This document shows, in pieces, positions 14,132 to 21,817 of a stretch of 64,000 bases of DNA (the stretch's first letter is position 1; every line of letters starts with the position of its first letter). The stretch spans positions 2,294,001 to 2,358,000 of the forward strand of contig CAVRJK010000002.1 in assembly GCA_963721645.1 (NCBI GenBank), written 5' to 3'. The DNA is from JALZKA01 sp963721645 (GTDB lineage Bacteria; Actinomycetota; Thermoleophilia; Solirubrobacterales; 70-9). The notes under the pieces are model-generated. The model was not told the DNA's origin, made no database searches, and saw only the letters and a list, made by a program, of their open reading frames with translations. Made by a program: the position numbers and the translations under genes.

Positions 14132-15301
14132 ATGAGCGACGCGAGGATCCGACGGATTTGCGCGACAGGGGCACTTGCAGGGGCTCTGGCATTGATCGCG
14201 ATCGGCACTGTTGTGGCGGCCGGGTCGAGACCAGGGAATTTCAAGCTTGCAGGAAGCAGTCCCGAGGCGGTCTCCGGCGATCGAGCCGACGTCGTGGTCT
14301 CGGGCAAGCTCGACGACAAACCCGGCGCCGACCTCGCGCTCGTCAACTCGTTCACCAGCGTGGCAATCTTGTCCGCAAAGGGCGGCGGGAACTTCACCGA
14401 GACCGGGACTGAGACCGTAGGTCAGGCCCCGATTCAGATCGCTGTCGCAAAACTTGACGGTGACAATGCCAAAGACCTGGCCGTGGCCAGCCTCAACGCA
14501 GGCACCGTAACGATTCTGCTTAGCGACGGCGAGGGCGGCTTTTCGGAGCCGGCATCGAGTCCCGAAGACACGGGCGGGGGCGGCGTTGCTGCAGCTGATT
14601 TTGACGACGACGGCGACATCGATCTCGCGGTGGGCACCAACTCGAGCGACGGCGTTGGGCATGTTTATCTGAACGACGGCTCGGCCGACTTCACAACTGG
14701 TGATGCGTTCTCCAGCCCGGGAACTCCTCGTCTGGCGGCGGGGGACTTCGACGGCGACCACGACAGCGACGTAGCTGCCGTAGGCGAGTACGCGGACACG
14801 GCACTCGTCTCGTTCAACGACGGGGACGGGAACCTTTCAGACCCAATCACGCTTCCCGGTGGCGCCGGCGAGGCGGTGAGCCTCACGGTCGGCAAGGTGA
14901 ACGGGGACAAGAACCGAGACATCGCCGTGGCTAAGTCAGAGGGCATCGACCTTTTCCTGAGCGACGGCGAGGGCGGCTTCGACATAGCCCACGCATCCCC
15001 CCTTGCTGCTGGCAGCCCCTTCGGCGATGTTGCCATTGCCGACGTGGACGGGGACCGCCGCGGGGACGTCCTGGGCGGCGCGGAAGTCGATCTGCCAATC
15101 TCGAGAGCCGTTCGAGTCTTCTTGAGCCGAAAGCACGGACATTTCAAGGAGCCAAAGACCAGCCCGGAGGCTGTAGCGGCTGGTAACAACCTGCCATGGC
15201 TCGCCCTTGGCAAGTTCGACGATCGAAAGGGCATCGACGTTGCGGCCGCTACTGGCTTCGGGGGCGCGCTCTCCGTGCTCCTCAACCGCTCGTTTCGCTA
15301 G
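14132..15301 (+). CDS. Secreted FG-GAP/VCBS repeat protein
   Basis: A 389-residue protein with GGGAGG before the ATG at 14132 and a signal peptide (R-R-I-C-A-T-G-A-L-A-G-A-L-A-L-I-A-I-G-T-V-V-A-A). The rest is a run of about six calcium-binding propeller repeats: L-D-G-D-N-A-K-D-L-A-V-A, F-D-D-D-G-D-I-D-L-A-V-G, F-D-G-D-H-D-S-D-V-A-A-V, V-N-G-D-K-N-R-D-I-A-V-A, V-D-G-D-R-R-G-D-V-L and F-D-D-R-K-G-I-D-V-A-A-A. This is the integrin-alpha-like beta-propeller type used in extracellular binding. No enzymatic domain. Repeat copies G and H flank it. Confidence 0.9.
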   Translation: MSDARIRRICATGALAGALALIAIGTVVAAGSRPGNFKLAGSSPEAVSGDRADVVVSGKLDDKPGADLALVNSFTSVAILSAKGGGNFTETGTETVGQAPIQIAVAKLDGDNAKDLAVASLNAGTVTILLSDGEGGFSEPASSPEDTGGGGVAAADFDDDGDIDLAVGTNSSDGVGHVYLNDGSADFTTGDAFSSPGTPRLAAGDFDGDHDSDVAAVGEYADTALVSFNDGDGNLSDPITLPGGAGEAVSLTVGKVNGDKNRDIAVAKSEGIDLFLSDGEGGFDIAHASPLAAGSPFGDVAIADVDGDRRGDVLGGAEVDLPISRAVRVFLSRKHGHFKEPKTSPEAVAAGNNLPWLALGKFDDRKGIDVAAATGFGGALSVLLNRSFR

Positions 15302-15344
15302 ATCGCACACGCGAAGAGGATCGCGCCCGCCGAGTCGCGTGGCG

Positions 15345-15401
15345 AAGGCAAGCGCTCGGCGAGACGTTTCGCAGTCGGCGGTTCGAGCCCGCCTAGATCC
15401 A
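15345..15401 (+). repeat. Mosaic repeat, copy H: GAGACGTTTCGCAG block joined to a tRNA T-arm/acceptor
   Basis: GCTCGGCGAGACGTTTCGCAG, the second repeat family also seen near 1985 and 8850, runs straight into GGCGG-TTCGAGC-CCGCC-TAGATCCA, a tRNA T-arm and acceptor ending at 15401. In other copies this T-arm follows the CTTCGCAAT anticodon loop. Confidence 0.6.
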
Positions 15402-15520
15402 TACCTGGTAACTGGCTCCCCCAGCCTCCAAAACACGGCGCCAGATCTCCTATACCTTGTGAGTCAACATCGCGACGGGAACCTAGGGGGTTGCGCGTCG
15501 CCTAAACACGGGAGAGGTTC

Positions 15521-16012
15521 ATGCTGCGCACTTTAGGCTCGCATCTTCGAAATCAGTGGATTGGATCGCTGGCTTTGTTCCTCGTGCTCGGCGGCGGCAC
15601 CGCCTACGCCGTGACCCAAATTGACAGCAACAGCGTCAGGTCACAACACATCGCTAACGGCCAGGTGAAGCCGAACGATCTCAATGCGAGGAATCGGACG
15701 ATGTGGGCGCTGGTCGACGACGACCTAGGCCAGATCGTCCGCTCGTCTCCGGGCGTGCATATCGACTTCGGAGCGGTGGGGGGAACAAACTACATCGCGT
15801 TTCCGAAGAGCGTCAAGGGTCGGGCACTAGTGGCGACGGTGCGCTCCCCGGACACGGGTTCGATAGATGTGCGGCTATGTGGTCAGGGCGCCAGCGAAGA
15901 AGATGAACCGTGCGGAGCTCCGGGCTCCGAGACCGACAACTCCCGACATGTCTACGTTCATACCCCGAACGACTTCGTCGATTTCTATGTCGCAGCGCTG
16001 CCAAAAAACTAG
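15521..16012 (+). CDS. Secreted protein of the GSHLRxQW / ALFLVLGGGTAYA family
   Basis: A 163-residue protein with a GGGAGAGG ribosome binding site. L-R-T-L-G-S-H-L-R-N-Q-W-I-G-S-L-A-L-F-L-V-L then G-G-G-T-A-Y-A matches the opening of the minus-strand gene at 6153. A short stalk follows (D-S-N-S-V-R-S-Q-H-I-A-N-G-Q-V-K-P-N-D-L). The C-terminal ~110 residues contain C-G-Q-G-A-S and E-P-C-G-A-P, likely a disulfide. Only the exported start is family-conserved; the outer domain is different from the relatives here. Function unknown. Confidence 0.8.
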   Translation: MLRTLGSHLRNQWIGSLALFLVLGGGTAYAVTQIDSNSVRSQHIANGQVKPNDLNARNRTMWALVDDDLGQIVRSSPGVHIDFGAVGGTNYIAFPKSVKGRALVATVRSPDTGSIDVRLCGQGASEEDEPCGAPGSETDNSRHVYVHTPNDFVDFYVAALPKN

Positions 16013-16090
16013 GACCGCCACAGCGGTCGAGCGTCAGTGGTGACGCTTTCGGCGCTCGATAACGACGAAAGCGACTCGGCGGGACAGTCG

Positions 16091-16375
16091 TCAGCGGCAA
16101 AACCGAGCATGGTGTCGGCCCTGCCGGCGCCGCGAGCACGTCGGAATCGCTGGTTCCTTTAGAGGCTCTGGCTCGTTCGTGCCGAAAATCGGTGGGCTGT
16201 CAGGGCAACTCTCGTCGGATGCGACGTAGTTGATCACGATCAATCCGTGGCCCTCGCGCACGCCCGTCTCCTGGCTGCTATCGAGTGCCTCCGGCATTAC
16301 GTAGCCCGAGCCACCGCCGCCCGGTCCAACGGTGCCAGACAGGCCGCCTCCCCCTCCCGCGCTCTGTAGCTCACT
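16091..16375 (-). pseudogene. C-terminal remnant of a glycine-rich secreted protein
   Basis: The minus frame reads S-A-G-G-G-G-G-L-S-G-T-V-G-P-G-G-G-G-S-G-Y, then T-G-V-R-E-G-H-G-L-I-V-I-N-Y. This matches the closing block of bacterial Gly-rich proteins (G-G-G-G-S-S-Y, then T-G-x-x-x-G-x-G-x-V-x-I-x-Y). Upstream the frame turns into Arg-rich, non-protein-like sequence, and downstream about 40 residues precede the TGA. It is therefore a fragment of a once longer gene. Nothing else is supported between 16013 and 16452. Confidence 0.5.
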
Positions 16376-16452
16376 CTCTACTCTCGCTCGCCAGGGAGTT
16401 CTGCGTCCTCCGCTTAAGTACCTCCACGTGACCATCGGCGACATCCGAGACC

Positions 16453-17337
16453 TTGAACTTGCACACGCCGACGCGTAGGTTCGCCTTCGTAGCGGCCTCG
16501 GTCGCGCTTCTTGGCGGGTGCGCGGGCTTCGGGCCTCCCGACGAACCCCCACAATCGTCGTCTGCATTCGTTGGACCCGTGGCGGGTTCCGAGGCTGAGA
16601 TCTGGGCCGTCGGCGACGGTGATGCCGACTCGGGCTTGCTCGTCTCGGATCTGCTCGCGAGAAACGAAGTCGACCGCCTGCTCTACCTCGGGGACGTGTA
16701 CGAGAGGGGCACCGCAGAGGAATTCGCGGCCAACTACGAGCCTTCCTACGGACAGTTCGCCGACCTGACCGCACCGACCCTTGGCGATCATGAGGCACGG
16801 CGTGCCGCGACTGGTTACCAGCCCTACTGGACCGACGCCACCGGAACCCCGCCGCCGGACTTCTATTGGTTCGACGCCGGGGGGTGGCAGATCATCAGTC
16901 TCAACTCAGAGGTCGCACACGCCCCAAACTCGGATCAGGTCGCATGGCTGAAAGCAGCAACATCGGGCCCCGGCACATGCCGCCTCGCGTTCTGGCACCG
17001 GCCGCGCTTCAACGCGGGGACGGTCCACACGGGCGACGCCGATGTGACGCCGTTCTGGCGTGTCCTCGAAGGACAGGCGACGGTCGTGCTCAACGGAAAC
17101 GAACACAACATGCAGCGGTTTGCTCCCGTGGGTGGGATCACGCAATTCATCTCGGGCGCCGGCGGGCGCGGGCGTTACCCGCTTCGACCCGACCCACCGC
17201 CCTCGCTCGTGTTTGGTGACGACGAGAACTTTGGAGCACTCCGTCTCGAGTTGCAGCCGGGGCTGGCCACCTACGCGTTCGTCTCTGTGGGAGATGAGGT
17301 ACTTGACTCGGGGGAGATCGAGTGCGACCCGACATGA
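16453..17337 (+). CDS. Lipoprotein metallophosphoesterase-like protein
   Basis: A 294-residue protein. The N-terminus has arginines, a hydrophobic run and L-L-G-G-C, a lipobox, so it is probably a membrane-anchored lipoprotein. The TTG at 16453 is uncertain, but a TGA lies in frame just upstream. The purple-acid-phosphatase-type order is visible: W-A-V-G-D-G-D-A-D-S-G, L-Y-L-G-D-V-Y-E-R-G, T-L-G-D-H-E, F-W-H-R-P-R-F and N-G-N-E-H-N-M-Q-R-F. Two metal motifs depart from the norm: G-N-H-E reads G-D-H-E and G-H-E-H reads G-N-E-H. The protein may therefore bind metals differently or be inactive. Confidence 0.8.
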   Translation: MNLHTPTRRFAFVAASVALLGGCAGFGPPDEPPQSSSAFVGPVAGSEAEIWAVGDGDADSGLLVSDLLARNEVDRLLYLGDVYERGTAEEFAANYEPSYGQFADLTAPTLGDHEARRAATGYQPYWTDATGTPPPDFYWFDAGGWQIISLNSEVAHAPNSDQVAWLKAATSGPGTCRLAFWHRPRFNAGTVHTGDADVTPFWRVLEGQATVVLNGNEHNMQRFAPVGGITQFISGAGGRGRYPLRPDPPPSLVFGDDENFGALRLELQPGLATYAFVSVGDEVLDSGEIECDPT

Positions 17338-17398
17338 GCCGACGCAACACCCCATGGACCGGCTGTTCTCACGCTCGCGCCACCTTTGGAGGATGGGT

Positions 17399-17414
17399 GC
17401 TTCGGACGAAAAGC
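17399..17414 (+). repeat. GCTT-CGGACGAA-AAGC hairpin, isolated copy
   Basis: A member of the post-SnoaL hairpin family, here about 60 nt after the phosphoesterase gene with no SnoaL gene beside it. Confidence 0.4.
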
Positions 17415-17463
17415 GGGAGTCGCTTAGTGCTTGGCTCTTGCGTCTCCCCTGAAACCGATAGTT

Positions 17464-17498
17464 GGCAGGATTCCAACCTGCGACCTCCGGGTCATGAG
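17464..17498 (-). pseudogene. Initiator tRNA-Met 3'-half remnant
   Basis: On the minus strand the order is anticodon loop CTCATGA, then CCCGG, variable AGGTC, T-arm GCAGG-TTGGAAT-CCTGC. CCCGG after the CAT loop and AGGTCGCAGG are hallmarks of bacterial initiator tRNA. The matching 5' half of the anticodon stem and the D-arm are absent and the T-loop has TTGG instead of TTCG, so it is not functional. Confidence 0.6.
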
Positions 17499-17611
17499 AT
17501 GCCTCGATGCCGCCGGGCGTGCTTAGACGCGGTGAGTTGCTCTGAAATCAGCTGGGATTCGCTTGACCCTCGAACCCCTGTGACCCGAGGCACGCCGAAG
17601 CGAGGGACGGA

Positions 17612-19663
17612 TCAGCAGCTCCGCTGGGTGTCGGCTCGGCCGGTGCATCGGTCACGACCGGGGCCGCCGTCGAGAGTGTCCTTGCCCTGACCGCCCCGCA
17701 GGTCGTCGTTCCCGGAGCCTCCCAGCACCCGATCCTCCCCGCCGATGGCACAAACGAGGTCGCTTCCGTCCTTGGCGCGGATGACGTCATCGCCCCCTGT
17801 GCCGACGATGACGTCGCGGCCGGCCGTGCCTGCGATCGTGTCGCCATCGCCGGACCCCGTGAGGGTCGCTTGCCGGCCGCCACAGGTGGCCGGCTCAAGC
17901 TCGAGCTCGAACGCGCCGATGTCGTCCGCGGCGCCCTGCGGGCGAGCCACCCCCCTCTGGTCGGCGGCCACGTCGGTAATCCCGGTATCCACGGCCGGGC
18001 TCGTCGCCGAGAGGGCGCGGGTTTGAGTCGATCCGCCGTTGTCGGCAATAGGGGCGAGCTGCGGGTCCGCGGCAACGGGACTGCCGGTGATGCTCCCTGA
18101 GCCCAGGGCCATTTTTGTCTCGACGATGTTCGCAGCGCTCGCGTCAGCGCTGGCCTCAGCGGTGTTCGCCAGATTCGAGCTCAGCGTCACCGGCACGTTC
18201 GCGACGAGGTCCGCGCCCCCGGTGGAGTCGCTGAGAATCGAGTTGACGATGACCACCCGTGCTTGGTACGCGTGTCCCGCGGCATCGCCAGTGTCGAAGC
18301 CCATATAGCCAAGGTTGTAAAGAGCGCCTCCCTCTTGCGCGGAGTTCGCGGCGATGGTCACCGAATCGAGCTCGACGTCGCCGTTGAGATTGAAGATCGC
18401 GCCACCCAGCCCCGCTCCGTCGCCGCCAACTGCTGCGGCACCGCCGTTAGCAGCGTTGCCGTGAAGGGTCGAGTTAACAGCGATGAGCTCGCCCTGATGG
18501 TTGAAAATTGCCCCGCCCATTCCGGCGCCGCCTCCGCCGCTCGGGACAAGGGCCTTGTCGCCGCCATCTCCGCCGCCAAAACCCCCTTGCCCCTTGGCAA
18601 GATTCTCCGTGCCGCCGGCCCCGCCACCGCCGAAGCCCCCGTCTCCGCCATAGCCGCCTCCACCGCCTCCAAATCCGCCCCCGCCTCCACCGTATGCCGA
18701 AAAATAGGTTCCCGCGCCGCCGCCTCCGCCGACGCCGCCCCCGGCGCCGGCGCTCGACGTGCCCAACTCGATCCCACCAAACCCAAAGTCGCCGCCGGCC
18801 CCACCGGCAGCACCTGTGCCTCCGCTGCCGCTGCCGTTGCCGCTACGTCCCGCCGACGCGGGGGCACCCCTGCCTCCCAGACCAGTTTCCGGACCTCCGC
18901 CAATGCCTGCTCCGAGAAGGGTCCCGGCTCCCCCGGCTTCGCTGGGCCTGAAGCCCCCGCCTCCTCCTCCTGAGAAGTCGCCGCCTGCCCCTCCCGGCGC
19001 TCCGGCAAAGCCGGTGCCGCTGCCGAAGCCGCCTCCCCTATCGCCCAGCGCGCCCTGACCGATGCCCCCGCCGCTAGGGGGGGCATTTTCTATGTCTCCA
19101 CCTTGTGCGAGGTTGCCGGTGACCGTCGACCGCTCGAGGACAACTCTTCCCTGGCTGTAGATGGCCCCGCCGAGACCCGCGCCGCCACCGCCTCCGGTGG
19201 AGATGCCTCCCTTGGCCCACCCGCCCCGAACATTTGTGTTCCGCAGGGTCAAGACGCCGGCGCCTGGAGACGCATATCCGAGGGTGTCCTCATCTCCCGC
19301 GTCCGCGCCCACGAAGAAGATCCTGAACGGGGGACTGCCGACGGCTCGCGCCAACGTCGCACCGTTCCCTTCGACGGTGATATCCGAAGCGATCGCCGGT
19401 AGGGCGGACGGCCCGTACCAGTACGCATACGTACCGGAGTTCAAGGCGTAGGGGTTCGAAAACTCATAAAGGCAAGCGGCAGCCAAGCTGAGGGTGTCGG
19501 CTCCCGGGGCAACGTTCGCCTCTGTAACTGCTTGGATCAGAGAGTTCTCGTCACAAGGTACGACCAGGTTCGCCGCGCTCGCATCGCTCGGAGCCCAGCA
19601 GGCGAGCATTCCGCCCGCGAGAATGAGACACCTCAGGACCCCATTGCGCATCGCCCCGGACAC
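17612..19663 (-). CDS. Secreted Gly-rich beta-helix protein with C-terminal RTX repeats
   Basis: A 683-residue exported protein. A GTG start with AGGA upstream is followed by a signal peptide ending A-S-A. Residues ~30-140 and ~380-570 have beta-helix character (L-T-L-R-N-T-N-V-R-G-G-W, L-E-R-S-T-V-T-G-N, V-N-S-T-L-H-G-N-A, then the usual S-P-A-V-D-T-G and D-Q-R-G-V-A-R-P-Q-G and D-I-G-A-F-E). Between them lies a long glycine-rich insert with G-G-G-G-F-G-G-G runs. The last ~80 residues hold RTX nonapeptides (G-D-G-D-T-I-A-G, G-G-D-D-V-I, G-G-S-G-N-D-D-L-R-G-G, G-K-D-T-L-D-G-G), which bind calcium. Likely a cell-surface or released adhesin-like protein. Confidence 0.88.
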   Translation of the reverse strand: MSGAMRNGVLRCLILAGGMLACWAPSDASAANLVVPCDENSLIQAVTEANVAPGADTLSLAAACLYEFSNPYALNSGTYAYWYGPSALPAIASDITVEGNGATLARAVGSPPFRIFFVGADAGDEDTLGYASPGAGVLTLRNTNVRGGWAKGGISTGGGGGAGLGGAIYSQGRVVLERSTVTGNLAQGGDIENAPPSGGGIGQGALGDRGGGFGSGTGFAGAPGGAGGDFSGGGGGGFRPSEAGGAGTLLGAGIGGGPETGLGGRGAPASAGRSGNGSGSGGTGAAGGAGGDFGFGGIELGTSSAGAGGGVGGGGGAGTYFSAYGGGGGGFGGGGGGYGGDGGFGGGGAGGTENLAKGQGGFGGGDGGDKALVPSGGGGAGMGGAIFNHQGELIAVNSTLHGNAANGGAAAVGGDGAGLGGAIFNLNGDVELDSVTIAANSAQEGGALYNLGYMGFDTGDAAGHAYQARVVIVNSILSDSTGGADLVANVPVTLSSNLANTAEASADASAANIVETKMALGSGSITGSPVAADPQLAPIADNGGSTQTRALSATSPAVDTGITDVAADQRGVARPQGAADDIGAFELELEPATCGGRQATLTGSGDGDTIAGTAGRDVIVGTGGDDVIRAKDGSDLVCAIGGEDRVLGGSGNDDLRGGQGKDTLDGGPGRDRCTGRADTQRSC

Positions 19664-19793
19664 CCCTGCATCCTATTAAAAAAGCACTGCTCCTTGGCGG
19701 TCGTCCCTAAGCGAGAGGTCGGACGTAGCGAACCTGCCCCCAGAGCCCCGCGTAGCCGATAAGGTCGAATCCGAAGCAACGCGAGGAGTAGCG

Positions 19794-20402
19794 ATGGTTG
19801 GTAGCTCGAGTACCCGGAAGCAGGAACTGCACCACCAAAGACGCGAAGTCTGGCTCGCGGGGTCCCTGGCCGTCGCCGTGGTTTGCCTTGGCACGATCCT
19901 TTCGAGTCCAGCCGCGGCCGGATTGACCGGTGTGCTCCAGCTCCACGAGACGGAGGCGGTCCAAATCCCCGACGGTCACCGAGCCGCGCGGATGACCTGG
20001 ACATCTGACGACTGGCCAACCGCCGGCAGCGTGACGATTCAGTTGCGGGTTCGGCACGAGCGGACGCAGCAGCTCGATCTTGCGCTTCGCGCTCCGGACG
20101 GCGACAAAGTCGCCCTGAGCCGCGGCGACACTCGGGGTGAGAACCTCGGAACGGGGCCGTGCGTCGAGGGCGAGCCTGACGCGACCGGATACACCGGGTT
20201 CAGAGCAACGTTCGCGCAAGAATTGAGCTCAGGCTCGGCCCCCTACTCCGGATTCTTCTTCCCGGTGGAATCTCTCGCGCCCATGACCGGCGATCCCGGG
20301 CCCGGCTCGTGGCAGTTGATCGTCAAGGACACGAAAGAGGGCACGACCGGCTCGCTCAAGTGCGCTCTCCTACGAATTACCTACGACTCCGGCAGCGGCT
20401 GA
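19794..20402 (+). CDS. Secreted protein with a proprotein-convertase P-domain
   Basis: A 202-residue protein with GAGGAG before the ATG. It has an N-terminal hydrophobic segment (W-L-A-G-S-L-A-V-A-V-V-C-L-G-T-I-L, then S-S-P-A-A-A). The rest resembles the P (homoB) domain of subtilisin-like convertases: V-T-I-Q-L-R-V-R-H-E-R-T-Q-Q-L-D-L-A-L-R-A-P-D-G, then G-S-W-Q-L-I-V-K-D and T-G-S-L-K-C-A-L. No protease domain is attached, so it would be a stand-alone binding or stabilising domain outside the cell. Divergent from the beta-helix gene at 19663. Confidence 0.75.
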   Translation: MVGSSSTRKQELHHQRREVWLAGSLAVAVVCLGTILSSPAAAGLTGVLQLHETEAVQIPDGHRAARMTWTSDDWPTAGSVTIQLRVRHERTQQLDLALRAPDGDKVALSRGDTRGENLGTGPCVEGEPDATGYTGFRATFAQELSSGSAPYSGFFFPVESLAPMTGDPGPGSWQLIVKDTKEGTTGSLKCALLRITYDSGSG

Positions 20403-20623
20403 CCCACTAACCCTTCGGAATCGGACGATTCGCGACAAGCGGATTCCCCACGACCGAGGGCAGTCCGACCTGGTTGGCGAGCTCTCCACTCAAAGCAAAG
20501 TGAGGCGTTCCGTGGGCACTGGGCCACCCACGATGTTCGGCTGCCATTTCTTGCGACTCTCTCGGCAGACTCTTATCTTGGTCTCACGACTTTCTTACGA
20601 ATGGGTGAGAGATTCCGGGCGAG

Positions 20624-21646
20624 ATGAAACAAATACTCAGACAACGCGCGCCCATCGTTCTTGCCTCCTCGGCAGCACTCTTCGCCGCAGGGATGTTGAT
20701 GCTTGCGTGCGGCGAGGGCTCCGGCGACGAGACTGCCAATCAGGAAGTAGAAACGGCCCTTCGGGCAGACGACTTCGTGGACGGTGCTCTTGTCGGGGAG
20801 CTATCAAGCGTCGCCTGCACGCTCTCGGATGGGAGCGAAACGACCTGCGACGAAGTGACGATCGCCGGTGCGCCGGCCAATGCGGACGTTGGCCCGTTCT
20901 GTCCTGAGACTACATCGACAAGCAAGAAGGACGCGGGCATCTGGCTCGATGGCGAGAACCTCTACGACGCCGACGGGGAGTTCATCGCCAGCCTCGCTGA
21001 GATCTACGACGATCCCAACTGGAAGCTCTACCGCGACGACGGTACGGTGCGAGTGACCGACACCAAAGAGGCATTCGAAGCCGCAGCTCGCCCCGATGTC
21101 GCCGAGGAGTACCAGAACTACTGCGTCGAAGGCCAGATCGAGTTTCTCGACGGCGAAGAGCCGATTGAGGCGACCTACCTCATCCCGGCCTCCTCGACGA
21201 ACACCGGCGAGGCCACGCAGATCACCGGTCAGATCGGCGTCACCCTGAACGGCGTCGGCATCGATCCCTCGGCCCCGATCGACGCGATTCTCGGCGCCTA
21301 CACGATCGCCGCCTTCGACGACTGTGGCGGCCACATCAACCCGGTCGAGGGCTACCACGTCCACGCCGCGACGGACTGTTCTGAGGTCGGACAGGCAGAG
21401 GAAGGCGAGACGAAAGCCTTCGCAATCGCCATGGACGGGTTTTCGATCCACAGCCCATACGGCGAGGGCGAAGCGCCTTCAGATCTTGACGAGTGCGGTG
21501 GCCACGAGACCGACAGCCTCGGCTACCACTACCACGCGAACCCGCCTGAGGAGAACGCAGTGCTGAGCTGTTTCATGGGGTTGGTCGAGGAGGGGCAGGC
21601 CGCTGGTGCCGGCGGACCTCCCCAGGGTGGACCACCGGCCGGCTAG
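20624..21646 (+). CDS. Lipoprotein with a YHYH domain
   Basis: A 340-residue protein. K-Q-I-L-R-Q-R then a hydrophobic run to G-M-L-M-L-A-C-G gives a lipobox Cys. The C-terminal half carries the YHYH-domain features: G-A-Y-T-I-A-A-F-D-D-C-G-G-H, E-G-Y-H-V-H-A-A, A-M-D-G-F-S-I-H-S-P-Y-G and L-G-Y-H-Y-H-A. Conserved cysteines pair D-D-C-G-G-H with D-E-C-G-G-H. The histidine clusters suggest metal binding. The tail is Gly/Pro-rich. Exported and membrane-anchored; biochemical role of YHYH proteins is not established. Confidence 0.88.
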   Translation: MKQILRQRAPIVLASSAALFAAGMLMLACGEGSGDETANQEVETALRADDFVDGALVGELSSVACTLSDGSETTCDEVTIAGAPANADVGPFCPETTSTSKKDAGIWLDGENLYDADGEFIASLAEIYDDPNWKLYRDDGTVRVTDTKEAFEAAARPDVAEEYQNYCVEGQIEFLDGEEPIEATYLIPASSTNTGEATQITGQIGVTLNGVGIDPSAPIDAILGAYTIAAFDDCGGHINPVEGYHVHAATDCSEVGQAEEGETKAFAIAMDGFSIHSPYGEGEAPSDLDECGGHETDSLGYHYHANPPEENAVLSCFMGLVEEGQAAGAGGPPQGGPPAG

Positions 21647-21659
21647 CGTGTCCGGCATT

Positions 21660-21770
21660 GGGCACCAGCCGCCTTCTGGTGCCCAAATCCCCGTGCATCC
21701 GCACACGTTCGAAGGCATCGGAATCCGCGATCCACGCCCTATTTGCGCCTGAGAGCGCCCCGCCCCTGGG
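21660..21770 (+). repeat. Dispersed tRNA-linked repeat, copy I (tRNA part decayed)
   Basis: GGGCACCAG (21660-21668), loop CCGCCTT, CTGGTGCCC (21676-21684), then the conserved spacer with AATCCCCGTGCATCCG and GCGCCTGAGAGCGCCCCGC. The latter corresponds to the start of the tRNA-like part in other copies. The anticodon loop, T-arm and acceptor are not recognisable. It begins 13 nt after the YHYH gene stop. Confidence 0.6.
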
Positions 21771-21817
21771 ACAGGCGCGCTCGCCGCGCCCTGGGTGCCC
21801 GATCACCGCGCGTCTGT

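Noticed and set aside
16376..16798. A complete 235-residue minus-strand gene from 16798 to 16091
   Set aside because: Only the last ~95 codons look like protein; the front is antisense to the phosphoesterase gene and Arg-rich.
5919..21684. The GGGCACCAG/CTGGTGCCC hairpins as ordinary intrinsic terminators
   Set aside because: No T-run follows and they stand at both gene ends and before promoters; their constant link to the tRNA-like part suggests another origin.
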